From: Nageia nagi
Lineage: Eukaryota > Pinophyta
Reading direction: 5' to 3'
Length of the DNA: 64,000 nt
Assembly (NCBI GenBank): GCA_050084985.1
Contig: JBITNC010000001.1
Location: 168,144,001-168,208,000 of the forward strand
Made by a program: the position numbers and the translations under genes. A model generated the notes under the pieces. The model worked only from the letters and a program-made list of their open reading frames with translations. It had not been told where the DNA came from and searched no databases. Positions 14,139 to 25,941 of the stretch are shown here, piece by piece; the stretch's first letter is position 1; each line of letters begins with the position of its first letter.

Positions 14139-15145
14139 AGTTAATCTCCATCTTGAGAATTACTAATAAACTTTGAGTTCTATCTCTCTTCCTAGATGTC
14201 ATTTTTTCTTCTAGGAATTCTTTGAATTCAAGTGTCAGGCTCTATCTAACTTTTGGGCACTAATAGATCTCTATATCCTTAAGCATTATTTCATTATTCA
14301 AGTTTTGTTATCTAGGTGTTATTTCATCTTACACTGGGCATTATTTCCTTCCTCTTGGGCTCTAGGACTTAATGATCATAAGACTTACCTCTTGAACATC
14401 GAGACTTAATGATATGTCTTCTCTACTTCCATCATTTTTGGGTTGTGTTCATATTCAAGAAATATTTTACTCTCCCTTCAGAATCTATTATACCCAAGAC
14501 TTATTATCTCTAGGACTTACTACTTTTGGACTATGAGTATTGTTAACACCCACCATTTTGAGTGAGCGATCTCATTATTTTACACCTCAAACCTTAGGTC
14601 TTCTTACATAACAATGTCCCTCTTGATCCAAAACTCAAATTAAAAATTTGGAAATATCCTTCTAAGGGAAAACTATTGTGAAATTAAATGCTTGACTGCC
14701 AACATTGGTTTCTAAACATCAACATTAATATTTTTGCACAAAAATGATTGATCTAACTTTTGCAACCATTTAATGTGTTTTAGATGCCATGCATACAAAA
14801 AGGGCATGGGATTCATCTACCCTTCTATAAAATAGACAATAGAATGTATACATAGAGCCATGTTGTATGTAATTTTATTTTTGACCAAAAAGCAAGAATA
14901 TAATATTATATCTTAGTATATAATATAGAATACCTATGCATAAATTAGATGACATGAAAAAGAGAAGAGCAGTGCATGTTTTATTATTTTAGCTCCAAAA
15001 GAGAGAGCCTTGTAATTTTTACTTCTTTGTAATACATATATATTTTTGGTCTCCAATTTTTTCTCACTATTTTTTTTCCAACTATGGTCAGCATTACTAT
15101 GTTTTGGCTTTACACATTATTGTATATTTTTCTTTAAAATCCTTA
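14139..15145 (+). repeat. Copia-2 5' LTR
   Basis: About 1007 bp, start AGTTAATCTCC (TG changed to AG) and end AAAATCCTTA (CA changed to TA). Direct copy of 28328-29331, aligned at both ends and in the middle (for example the shared segment around CTATCTAACTTTTGGGCACTAA). Confidence 0.9.
14826..14835 (+). promoter_or_regulatory. likely TATA box of the Copia-2 LTR promoter
   Basis: TATAAAATAG within the 5' LTR; the 3' LTR has TACATAATAG at the same place. Spacing to a start site cannot be judged from sequence alone. Confidence 0.5.
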
Positions 15146-15159
15146 ATTGGTACTAGAGC
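15146..15159 (+). other. Copia-2 primer-binding site
   Basis: ATTGGTACTAGAGC directly after the 5' LTR, a one- or two-base variant of the plant initiator-Met tRNA site. Confidence 0.85.
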
Positions 15160-15178
15160 AAGAGATTTATTGGGTTAA

Positions 15179-16140
15179 ATGGATTTGAAGCCAGGAAATT
15201 CACTATAGTTAAAGATTTCCATTTCAATGGAGACCATTACAATTACTGGTACATATAGATAAGGACATTTCTTATCTCTCAAGACCTATAAACATTTATT
15301 TTCCATGGTTTTATCAACTCAGTTGAAGTCACCTTTGCAGCCATGAATGTAGATGAGAAGAAAGAAGTGTTGGAGAACTATAAGAAGGATGTGAATGCAT
15401 TGTTTACCATCTAATATGGGATGGATGTGTCCATATTCTCACAAATTGCATAATGTAAGACTTCTAAGGAGGCTTAGGAGATCTTAGAGACTGCATATAA
15501 AGGATCAACTAAGGTATATGTGGCAAAGTTGCATATGTTAAGGAAGGAGTTCTAATCTCTCCATATGAGAGAGGAAGAGAATATAAGTTTCTTCTTTTCT
15601 AAGATCCAAAATCTTGTAAATTCCCTCCATTCACATGGTGAAGAGATGGGAGACACCAAAATTGTTGAAAAGGTGCTTTGGAGCTTGCCCAGAAGATTTG
15701 ATCCTATTACCATTGCCATTGAAGAAGCAAAAGATCTATCCCAACTCATGCTTATGGAGTTGTAGGGTAGTCTAACTACCTATGAATATAAAATCAATGA
15801 CAGAGTTGAGTCTTTGGACCAAGATTTCCAAGGATAGTTGAGAATGAAGGGCCAAGAGCCCTCTTCATAAACTCCTAGTTCTTCTTCTTTATCCTCTCAT
15901 GGAAGAGGTGGATCATCATGTGGAAGAAGCAATCACAAAATTTGAGGCAAAGGAAGAAAAGGTCATGGAAGAGGTCATTATGAGGGAAGATCACAAGATG
16001 ACACCCCCAGACATTATGACTTCATTAACAAAGATGGTCACATAAAATCTCATTGCTAGAAGAAGAATTTCAAGCTCAAAGCTTAGTATGTTGAAGATCA
16101 AGCTGAGAGCAACATGTTCCTCACATGTAGTAGTTTCTAA
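15179..16140 (+). pseudogene. Copia-2 gag, broken
   Basis: Copia capsid gene. The start encodes MDLKPGNSL followed by a stop and frame shift, then FHFNGDHYNYW. The best piece, 15565-15765, reads MREEENISFFFSKIQN ... EKVLWSLPRRFDPITIAIEE, the conserved UBN2/gag_2 segment in which gag forms virus-like particles. The zinc knuckle near 16015-16060 reads INKDGHIKSHC: the GH and last cysteine remain but the first two cysteines are lost. Stops occur about every 30 to 60 codons. Confidence 0.85.
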
Positions 16141-17640
16141 GCTAAATAAGAAGATGTATGGCACTTGGATAGTGGATGCTTTAACCACATGAGTAAAAAT
16201 AAAGCCTTGTTTCTTAAAATTAACACCAATATCATAGGCTAGGTAAAGGGACTTTTGCCTTTAATTCTAAAGCTAGTAAGATATTCTATATGCATAGCAC
16301 TCTCTTTATCCTTAGCCTTAAGCATAATCTGTTAAGTATTGGTTAGCTTAGTATAAGGGGATATATAACCAACTTCATAACAAAAGAGTACACCATAGTA
16401 AAAGAGCCTACTAACCAACTTATAGCCACCATCCATATGAACCTATAACAAGTTGTTTAAAAGCATTCATTGATTTTGCCTAGTTATGGCATAAGAGATT
16501 TGGTCATTTAAATTTTTGCTCACTAAATGGTCTACACAAATTTGTGAGAAGCCTTCCTACCATCTCCCATACACCAAGTGAGGTCTATGAAAGTTGCATT
16601 GTAGGTAAGCAACATAGAGAGAAGTTTCCAAAGCACCAATTCAGGGCCAAGTACCCTCTTCAGTTGGTGCATGCAGACCTATGTGGACCAATACAGACTC
16701 CCAACCAAGGCAGTAAGTCAAGATATATTCTTATCTTTACTTATGAATTTTTTAGGATGAGCTAGCTTTATTTACTACAAAATAAGTATGACTCCTTTAA
16801 GAGTTTTCTTAAATTTAAGTCTCTTATTGAAAAACAATTTGGCTAGTTTAGTAAGAAGTTCAAAATTGATAGAGGAGGAGAATTTACTTCCAATGAATTT
16901 AAGAACTTCTACCATCAGCATGGAATTTTTAGGCAGTATACAACTACCTACACTCCATAGCAAAAAGGAGTGGCTAAAAGGAAAAATTGAATAGTACTTG
17001 AGATGGCTAGATGCATGATAAAAGAAAAGGGCCTTCTGACTAGTTTTTGAGGTGAAGCAATGCATACTATAGTTTATATTATAGATAGTTTTCCCACTCA
17101 AGTTTTGAAGGATACCACACCTTATGAAGCTTGGTTTGGTGCATAGTCAAACATTTCTCATCTTTGGATATTTGGCTCAACCTATTTTGTGCATGTGCCA
17201 AAAGAAAATAGGAAGAAGCTTGATGATAAATCCACCAAATGCATTTTAGTGGGATACTTTGAAGTGTCTAAAGCCTATATATGTTATGATACACTAAGTG
17301 GTAAGATTCACATTAGCAAAGATGTGATTTTTGAAGAAGGGGACATAACCAATTAAGAAAATGGTGCTAAAGATGCCACTGCTGAATTCCAACTTGATGA
17401 AGATTGTGAACCTTATCACACTACTACACCTTCTCCTCCATAACCTTCATCACCATCTTCACCAATCACCAACTCACTATAGCAACCATAGCCAAACTAT
17501 TCTCCTAGTGCTCATACTCCATCAGCCAAAAATAAGTGGACAAGTGATTGTTATCATCCTCCATCATTGATACTAAATAAAGAGCTCAACAAAAGAATGA
17601 CCTAGTCACAAACCAAAGCTAAAAATTAAGAGGTAAATAT
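16141..17640 (+). pseudogene. Copia-2 protease and integrase, broken
   Basis: Protease start WHLDSGCFNHMS with the catalytic DSG lies at about 16160-16195. The pre-integrase zinc region LWHKRFGHLNF is at about 16490, then CIVGKQHREKFP. The integrase core has the first aspartate in LVHADLCGP (about 16670) and the second in DRGGEFTS (about 16870). The third block reads GVAKRKN with lysine where the catalytic glutamate belongs. The C-terminal domain (about 17150-17340) reads IFGSTYFVHVPKENRKKLDD and CILVGYFE. A proline/serine-rich linker encoded at 17420-17560 leads to reverse transcriptase. Confidence 0.88.
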
Positions 17641-18475
17641 CCCTTATGCATTACTATATTCATTTGTTGAGCCTTCCTCATATACTAAAGTTGCTTCCAA
17701 TGAGTATTAGAAGAAATCCATGGAGTATGAGATTGAGAAAATCTAGAAGAATGACACCTAGAACCTTGTGCCTGCTCCCAAAGATAAGAAGGTAATTGGT
17801 GTCAAGTGGATTTATAAATTAAATCATATTCATGATAGGAATATTGCAAAGCATAAAGCCCATCTATTTGCTAAAGGATATTCTTAGAAGGAAGGGCTAG
17901 ATTATGATGAGACTTTTTCCACGATGGCCTAGCTAGAAACTGTGAGGTCTTTACTTACCCTTGCATCTCATTTTGGATTGATAGTCTATCATATGGATGT
18001 CAAATCTACTTTTCTTAATGGATATCTAAAAGAGGTTATTTATTTTTAAGTATCTTGAAGGATTTATTATTCTTGATCAAGCAGATAAGGTGTATAAACT
18101 CAAAAAAGCTCTCTATGGCCTTAAATAAGTAGCTCAAGCATGGTACACCTGAATTAATGGTTAACTTTGGAAAAATAATTATCAGAGGTGTTCAATAGAA
18201 AGCATGTTATACATAAAAGTTGAATGTAGCAACTTCTTTATTTTGTGCTTGTATGTTGATGATATTATTTTTACTACCACCTCAAATGCTATGATAGATC
18301 AGTTTAAGAATGCTCTAATCAGTGAATTTGAGATGAGTGATCTTGGAGAGATGAATTATATTCTTGGCCTAAAAATTAAGCAATCCTCCAATGGTATTTT
18401 GATCACTCATTCCAAATATATGGAAGATCTACTGGCCTACTTTAAGAAAATTATAGCCCCATTGTTACACTAGCC
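17641..18475 (+). pseudogene. Copia-2 reverse transcriptase, broken
   Basis: RVT_2 domain that copies the element RNA into DNA. Landmarks are NLVPAPKDKKVIGVKWIYKL (about 17762), AKHKAHLFAKGYS (about 17850), VYHMDVKSTFLNGYLKE (about 17986) and an intact catalytic box CLYVDDIIF (about 18247-18273), followed by FEMSDLGEMNYILGLKI. Stops and a frame change near 18045-18200 inactivate it. Typical stops replace the Trp and Gln codons of the family consensus. Confidence 0.88.
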
Positions 18476-18775
18476 ATTATCAAATCCAAGCTATTGAAGG
18501 AGGACTCCTCTCCACATGTTGATGCCACTATGTATCGATCCTTAATAGGTAGCCTTATGTATCTCACTAATACTATATCAGAAATCATGTTTATTGTTAG
18601 TAGGGTAGCTCAATTCATGCATTCACCACATCTAACATATTGGATTATAGCTAAGCAAATCCTGCACTATGTGAGTGGCACACACCACTATGGGATATGG
18701 TATAAATCATCAGACCAGATAATGTTATAGGCCTATATAGATGTTGATTGGGCAAAATTTCTTGATGATCGAAAG
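18476..18775 (+). pseudogene. Copia-2 RNase H, first part
   Basis: Open piece 18494-18730 reads ATMYRSLIGSLMYLTNT ... VAQFMHSPHLTYW ... VSGTHHYGIWY, the connection region before RNase H. It is followed by YIDVDWAKFLDDRK, where the first RNase H acidic residue sits. The frame stops abruptly at the Copia-3 target site and resumes at 27748. Confidence 0.88.
18771..18775. repeat. target-site duplication GAAAG, left copy
   Basis: GAAAG just before the left Copia-3 LTR; the identical pentamer follows the right LTR at 27743-27747. Confidence 0.93.
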
Positions 18776-20577
18776 TGTTATTCTTCGAGTGACACTGAGA
18801 GGGGGGGTGAATCAGTGTATATAAAAATTATCACTATCCAATCTTCTTAAATAAAGATAGATTAAACACCAGGAAAAAAAATGAGCAAGCACACCAGTAC
18901 ATCACACAACACCAGATGTAACGAGGTTCACCAGTTTGGCTACATCCCCGAAAATGACTGCTTGGACACCAATCCAAATCCAGCCATTAAAGAAAGCTTA
19001 CAGATTCACAGCACCAACTGTGAAGGGTAGCACCAACTACCACTTTAGAAATAGCAGCATCGACTGCTTGGAGCACCAACTCCAGCTATCAAGCACCAAC
19101 TTGATAGAACATTCAAAAGCGATGATAGAATACAGTTCTAGAAGACCCTCAATGGTCTAGCTCTAATTCTCACTGTTCGTACTCTGCACACAGCTCCGAA
19201 GTAACACATATAAACAATCACTATATTCTCTGCATATTCATTTGCTCATTTCACCTTCTTCGGATACTTCACACTATCACCTTCTCTTTTTTCTCTTCTC
19301 TACACGCACATCTCGTCACACATACTTGCCTCTTCTCCGGCACTTCACTCTACACACTTCTCTTCGACAACCGTTACACATCAAGAGAACCCCAATAAAC
19401 TGTTCCTATCATTACACGTTATCAAATACAAACTGAAAAGGAATCCTTGATTGTAACTTCTTCTGCACCAAAAAGAGTTCACTGTCTGAGTCTGCAACTG
19501 CTGTAACTATCGAACGCTCCTATTGCTCAAACAGATTTGTTCAGACACGTATACCTCTTTCTCCACTGATTTCGGAGATTTCTGATAATTTCGGACTCTT
19601 TTCTTCTTCATAAAGGTATTTCGGATAATTTCAAACTCTTTTCTTCTTCATAATGGTATTTCTGATAATTCTGGACTCTTTTCTTCTTTATAAAGGTATT
19701 TCAGATAATTCTGGACTCTTTTCTCTGCACTTTATCTTCGCATTTTTGTCTCCAGACTTTTCAACACCTACACCATGATGTCATCATCTCCGAACTCCGG
19801 TCTCTGCACTTTTATCTTCGCACTTTTGTCTCCGGACTTTTCAACACCTACACCATGATGTCATCATCTCCGGACTCCGGTCTTTACCACAACGTGACTC
19901 TCTTATTTTCTGTGACATCATCCTTTTTAATCCGGAACATTTGACTTTCGGGACATTTACTTTATGGACTCCGTATTGTCAATCTCTCTTTGCCGATCTC
20001 ATCTCTGCATTCTGGAATGCTTTATTCGCTAGCTCCAGCTCTTTGATCACTCTTTGCTGACCTCATCATCTCCGGAACCCGGTTCTATTCACAAATGTGA
20101 ACATCGTTCTCCCCGTGATGTCATCTCTTGCTTTCAGAATGTTTTACTAGCTGGCTCCGGCTCTTTGATCGCTCCTTGCTGACCTTATCACTTCCAGACT
20201 CCGATTTTGAGTTAAGGCCCGAACTCGCTGATGTCATCTCTTCCGGATCGCTTTATTTACTAACCCGATCTTTACCAAAATCACGTGTTGACAACATGAC
20301 AATCACTCACCACTTCGAAACCTGATCAAAACCTTGTTGACAACTTGACCATCACTCATCTCCTCTGGAACCTGGTCAAAACCTCCAGAACCCGATCAAA
20401 GCCTTGTTGATAGCATGACAATCACTCATTACCTCCGGAACTCGGTCAAACCTCTGGAACCCGATCAACACCTTGTTAACAATAATTACTATCACACTTC
20501 ACCTCTGGAACCTGGTCAAACCTCCGGAACCTAATCAAAGCCTTGTTGACAACAATTACAATCACACACGCTCAACA
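18776..20577 (-). repeat. Copia-3 3' LTR (left copy)
   Basis: 1802 bp, start TGTTATTCTTCG, end CGCTCAACA. It contains internal tandem arrays: GCACCAACT words (18990-19110), a 43-bp unit around TAAAGGTATTTCGGATAAT (about 19570-19720), an 80-bp unit ending ATGATGTCATCATCTCCG (about 19728-19880), and a 55- to 65-bp unit with GGAACCCGATCAAA and CTTGTTGACAAC (about 20270-20570). TGATGTCAT words occur several times. Confidence 0.93.
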
Positions 20578-20589
20578 ATCTCCCCCTTT
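20578..20589 (-). other. Copia-3 polypurine tract
   Basis: Minus strand AAAGGGGGAGAT, adjacent to the 3' LTR. A similar run lies near 20640-20650. Confidence 0.88.
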
Positions 20590-20803
20590 GGAATTGTTGG
20601 CAACACCACCTTTTAAGACACTAACATCAGGGCTTTTCTCTCCCCCTTTGTCAACAATAACAAAGGGTATTTACAGACTCCCCCTGAGTCCATACACGAC
20701 ATTCTCAGGAAATTAGTAGTATGCATACAAACACAGAATACACAGAAGCAATATAGGAAGGAAAAATAAGCACTCCCCCTGAGAATGTGACGTCCCGAAC
20801 TAG
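20590..20803 (-). other. Copia-3 3' untranslated segment
   Basis: Noncoding sequence between the end of pol and the polypurine tract; three further CTCCCCCT runs (purine-rich on the minus strand) occur at about 20640, 20678 and 20773. Confidence 0.6.
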
Positions 20804-23155
20804 CTAATGCTTGGGAAAGACAACAACTCCTAGCTTGTTTCGAAGATATTCGAAGATGTCTTTGGGCAAAGGCTTTGTAAAGATGTCTGCTACTTGCTCT
20901 GTGGTTGGAACAAAGTCCAACTGTACTTCTCCTTGCGCCACTCTTTCTTTTAGGAAATGATATCTGATTGCAATATGCTTTGTTCGTGAGTGCATAACAG
21001 GATTTTTTGATATATTTATTGCACTTGTGTTATCACACAAAACTGATATGGGCTCATTAATCTCTATACCAAAATCTTTTAGCATCTGCTTCATCCATAG
21101 AATCTGTGTGCAGCAGGAAGTTGCTGCTATATACTCTGCTTCTACTGTAGATAGGGATACTGAGTCTTGCTTTTTACTGTGCCAGCTAACAAGATTATTA
21201 CCCAAATAAAATGCTCCACCACTGGTGCTCTTCCTATCATCCATGCATCTAGCCCAGTCTGCATCTGAAAAGGTAGTAAGTGTAAGATCCTTTCCTCTAG
21301 GATACCATAAACCAAATTCTACTGTACCTTTGAGATATCTGAATATTCTCTTTACTGCAGTAACATGTGTTTCTTTGGGATTGGCTTGAAATCGAGCAAC
21401 CATACAAACTGCTTGCAGAATATCCGGTCTAGTAGCTATTAAATATAATAAACTTCCAATCATTGACCTGTATTTTGTTTGATCTACAGTTGGTGCATTA
21501 TCACCCTTGCTTAATTTGCAGCCTGTTGTCATAGGGGTGCTCACAGGTTTACAGTCTTCCATGGTAAACTTCTTCAGCATCTCCTTAACATACTTGGTTT
21601 GAGAAATGAACATGCCATTCTTCAACTTATTGATTTGTAAGCCCAGAAAAAATGCAAGCTCACCTATCATAAACATCTCGAATTCTGTTTGCATGTTGTC
21701 AGCAAGATTTTTACATAGCTCATTCTTGCTTCCTCCAAAAATTATATCATCTACATAGACAACAACAATTAGATGATTTTCCTTTTCTGATTTAATGTAT
21801 AAGTTGCTATCCACCATTCCTTTTCTAAAGCCTTGCTGCTGAAGATATGTGTCAAGTCTGGGGTACCATGCTCGAGGTGCCTGTTTTAAACCATACAGAG
21901 CCTTCTTTAGTTTGCATACCAGATTAGGATTCTCTCCCAACTGGAAACCATCTGGCTGTTCGATATAGACTTCTTCCTCAATTTTGCCATTTAGAAAAGC
22001 TGATTTTACATCCATTTGATAAACTGTGAAGTCTTTATACACTGTAAAAGCTAAAAACATGCGAATAGCTTCTAATCTGGCCACCGGTGCAAAAGTTTCT
22101 TCAAAATCAATTCCTTCAACCTGAGCATATCCCTTGTAGACTAGTCTAGCTTTATTTCGAACCACTATCCCATCTTCATTCAACTTATTGCGAAAAATCC
22201 ACTTTGTGCCAATCATAATTTTGTTGGCTGGTCTAGGAACGAGTTCCCATGTTTCATTCTTTTCAATTTGAGTGAGTTCCTCCTCCATAGCTTTCATCCA
22301 GCTTTTATCTTGGCTAGCTTCTGAGACATTTTTAGGCTCTATATTGGATAGGAGAGAATAGGTGCTTGAAATCCCTTTGCGAGTTTGGATGCCTGTATGA
22401 AACTCACCGATTATCTGCTTTTGTGGATGATCCTTGTGCCATCTTTTTGGTGGAATTTTTGAATTTTCATCTTCTTCCGCCTCACTTTCTGAAACACTAT
22501 TTGGGTTAATTGGTGAATTTGAATCTTCTGGTTTCTTCACTTGTGATTGCTGTACAGGAGGCTGAGATTTATTTTTATTCTTTTTATCTTCTTCAACTGA
22601 ATCTTGATAGTTAGGAAGATCATCATCATCATTTCTCCTGGGAAGATCTCTTTGCTCATCAACACGAACATTAGCACTATCAACGATTATTTTTGTCCTT
22701 TTATTGTAACACCTGTATGCTTTGCTCTTCGAGGAGTAACCAAGAAAGATGCCTTCATCAGATCTATCCTCAAACTTTCCTAAATTTTCTTCTATTCTCT
22801 TGATATAGCATTTACTGCCAAAGATTTTGAAGTGCCTCACCGTAGCTTTTCTTCCAAACCATAATTCATATGGTGTTTTATCTTCATGTGGTCGCATCAT
22901 ACATCTATTTTGAATGTGCACTGCAGTATGCACTGCTTCTTTCCAGAACCTATCAGCAACATTGCTTTCTATCAGCATGGTTCGAGCCATTTCTTGTACT
23001 GCTCTATTTTTTCTTTCAACTACTCCATTTTGTTGTGGAGTTCTTGCTGCAGAGAATTGTCTTTTAATTCCGTGTTGTATGCAAAACTCAGAAAACTCAT
23101 CAGATGTGAACTCACCTCCTCTGTCTGAGCGAAGACATTTAATCCTCCTCTCTAT
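20804..23155 (-). pseudogene. Copia-3 integrase C-half, reverse transcriptase and RNase H
   Basis: Continuous frame after the TAG at 23156. It begins with the second and third integrase catalytic blocks ([13 protein letters not shown], then [10 protein letters not shown] with the glutamate intact). From the Met at 22990 there are 728 codons. Residues 1-110 are the integrase C-terminal part ([24 protein letters not shown]), and 115-200 an acidic, proline-rich linker. Reverse transcriptase runs from about 248 ([10 protein letters not shown]) with KSAFLNG and the catalytic YVDDII at about 411. RNase H runs from about 573 ([17 protein letters not shown]) to [10 protein letters not shown]. All catalytic residues I can place are present. 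Only the upstream stops prevent a full polyprotein. Confidence 0.95.
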
Positions 23156-24634
23156 CTAGTTTTCTACTTGATTTTTAAATGCTTTGAACATTTCAAAAGC
23201 TTCATGTTTATGTTTTAAAAATTGCACCCAAGTCATTCTTGAATAATCATCTATGAACAGCATAAAATACTTATCTCCATTGAAGCTTTGTGTTCTCATT
23301 GGTCTGCATAGGTCGGTGTGTACGATTTCCAATGGTTTGCTGGTGTGATATTCTTTCACTTTGAACTTTTCCCGAGTTTGCTTTCCCCTTTGACATGAAT
23401 CACAGATTTCATTTGCTGGTTTGCTGGTATTGGGCATATCTCTTACTGCTCTTTTTGAGCAAATGTTCATCAAGTTTTTAAAATAGATGTGTCCCAATCT
23501 CTTATGCCATAGCCAATCATCACTCTCCTTGCCTAGAAGACATGATCCCTCTGAAATATCTAATAAGGTGTATAAATTGCCACAGGTTCTTGTACCAACT
23601 GCTACAAGTCTACCACTATTGGTCCTTCGGATCTCACAGCCATGCTTTTTGAAAATTACATCATGTCCTTTGTCACATATTTGACTGACGCTCAACAAAT
23701 TATGCTTCAGTCCCACAACAAATAATACCTCTTCAGATCTGATTTTGCCGTCATTTATTTTGACTGTCCCTTTGCCGATAATTTGTGCGCCATCATTGTT
23801 TCCAAATTTTACTGACCCACCTTCATATTCCTGTAGGTTTTGAAATTTCTTCTTGTCGCCTGTCATGTGACTTGAGCATCCGCTGTCTAATATCCATGGT
23901 GATGGTTTGTCTTGAGCTTTTAATGCTGTTTGAACAATTAAAGACTCTTTATCCTCTCTGAGTTTCTCCTTTTCTTTCCAGACTTGTTTTCCTTTTGTTT
24001 CAGCTTCTTGTTTCTTATTATACTTTTCTTCCTGTGGATGACTGCTCTGAAATTGTTTATTCTGTCTTGTGGAAGGAAATTGTCTCGGTGGAAAGAACCT
24101 CATGCCATGATTATGTTTGCAGAATCGGGCAATGTGTCCATATTCATGACAGTTGTAACACTCAACAGGATACTCCATTAGTGGGCCAAATGCATTCCTA
24201 GTAACAAAGGTTCTTGGAGAGATATTATACTTACATTCAGAAATTTTGTGTCCATATGCATTGCATTTGAAACAGTATCCATTGAAGGGATGGATATATC
24301 TATTATGTTGCTGAGTACTTCTTAGTCCTGCATAGGGTCTTCTTTTGGAATGCACTTGAGTGAAGCCATCATCCTCCAGTCCTGAGCCACCTTCCTTCTT
24401 ATTGGTTTCTTTTATGTTTTCCCTTTTTGTGTCATGGGAAGATTGTCCTTGTTCATATCCTAGACCAGATTTATCAGAAAACATTCTTTGACTGTTAATG
24501 ACTTCGCTGAGTTTAGTCGACCTTCCTTCTAGATATTCAAAAGAGCTGAGTTTCTTGGTGACTTCCTCTAGTTGCATACGTAGCCCAGCTATTTCTTCTT
24601 CGAGCGTGCTGCAATTTTTAACTTTCACAAGAAG
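23156..24634 (-). pseudogene. Copia-3 gag C-half, protease and integrase N-half
   Basis: Frame between two in-frame TAG codons (24635 and 23156), continuous with both neighbours. In order it has the end of a coiled coil, zinc knuckle 2 (CFKCNAYGHKISEC, about residue 118), zinc knuckle 3 (CYNCHEYGHIARFC, about residue 157), a lysine-rich linker, and aspartic protease with WILDSGCSSHMTG at about residue 246. The pre-integrase HHCC region follows (LWHKRLGHIYF ... CDSCQRGKQT, about 370-410), then the first integrase aspartate in HTDLCRP, where arginine replaces the usual glycine. The piece ends in NQVEN just before the stop. Confidence 0.93.
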
Positions 24635-25875
24635 CTATTCCTCCAAACTCTCATTTATCCTCTTAGATTCTTCCACTTCTATTTTTAAGGTTTCTATAAT
24701 ATTATTTGCATCATCAAACCTTTTTGAGAGTTTCTTGTTTTTCTTTACTTCTTTATTTAGTTCATTCAATGTAGTTATTAGTTCTTCTTCAAGATCAAAC
24801 TCATTCTCACAATCATTTTCTTCATCTGTCTCTTCCTTGTTATGTTCTTGGAAAATTTGATTATCTACATTCGGTTTCTCTTCAAATGCCATAAACAATG
24901 CTCCATTGAATCCCTTTTCTGATTCATTACTAGAATCATCATCAGAGGAGCCTTTATTTCTAGATATGAAGTTCTGTCTTTTTGACCTTCTGTTTCGAGC
25001 ATGAGATTTCATTTTGTGGTTTTTCTCAAAATATGATTCTTGATCATCTTTATCAGTTTTTCTATATGGACATTTTGAAATGAAATGACCAATACCACCA
25101 CAGTTAAAACATTTAAATGGAAGTTTGCCTTCATATTTACCTTTTCCCCTTTTTAGCTTTCTAATGAAATTTGCTTCTTCTTCATCAGATTGTTCCTCAT
25201 CGTCAGAATCTATTTTGGCTTTGGTACTGTTGTTGGCTTTAAACGCTGCTTCCTTTTCTGAATGCTTTGCTTTTCCTATCCTCATTTCATAAGCAGTCAG
25301 TGAACCATGCATTTCATCCATGCTGAACGTTTTCAAATTTTTTGCTTCTTCAATAGCGGACACCTTTGAATCAAAGCGAGATGTGAGAGAGCGCAGTACC
25401 TTTTTCATGATGACATGATCTTCAATTTCTTCCCCAAGTCCTCTGATTGCATTAGTAATTTCATTTACTCTCAACATGTATGCTTCGATGGTTTCATCTT
25501 CATTCATCTTTAGAACTTCAAATTGAGCTCTATAAGTTTGGAGTTTTGCTTCCTTGACTTTATCATCTCCTTCGTGAATGCTCTTCAACTTATTCCATAT
25601 TTCATTTGCAGATTTGCATGCCATAACTTTCACCAGTTCACTGTCCATAAGACCACACATTAGAGCATTTCTTGCTTTTGCATCACATTCAAATGCCTTT
25701 CTTTCTGCGTCATTTGATGGCCCTACAGGGGAGGAGTGTAACCCCTTTTAACAGCATCCCAAATGCCAAAACCCAATGCACTGAGATAAGTCTTCATTCG
25801 AATTTTCCAGAAAGCATAATTGTTTCCATCAAAGAGAGGTGCTTTATTAGATGAGAAACCTTCTCCGCTTGCCAT
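24635..25875 (-). pseudogene. Copia-3 gag N-half, one frameshift
   Basis: Capsid gene starting at the Met at 25875 (MASGEGFSSNKAPLFDGNNY ... WKIRMKTYL), the normal copia gag start, 50 bp downstream of the primer site. A single missing base in a C run near 25732 shifts the frame and causes two early stops; from 25660 the frame is open for 341 codons. It contains the gag_2 region (VMACKSANEIWNKLKSIHEG, FDSKVSAIEEAKNL), a first zinc knuckle CFNCGGIGHFISKC at about residue 183, an acidic stretch, and a heptad-rich coiled coil (about 280-341). Ends at TAG 24635. Confidence 0.93.
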
Positions 25876-25924
25876 AGTGCCACTACCAGGATCTCCTTAG
25901 CTGTTATAGCCTAAGTAGGAACTG

Positions 25925-25936
25925 GCTCTGATACCA
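25925..25936 (-). other. Copia-3 primer-binding site
   Basis: Minus strand TGGTATCAGAGC, an exact match to the common plant initiator-Met tRNA primer site, five bases inside the right LTR. Confidence 0.95.
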
Positions 25937-25941
25937 ATTAT

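Noticed and set aside
18936-20325. Short plus-strand open frames repeated at 26100-27505
   Set aside because: They lie in both Copia-3 LTR copies and have no coding features; the duplication is the LTR itself.
22870-24860. Several plus-strand open frames of 65 to 120 codons
   Set aside because: Antisense shadows of the Copia-3 gag-pol frame.
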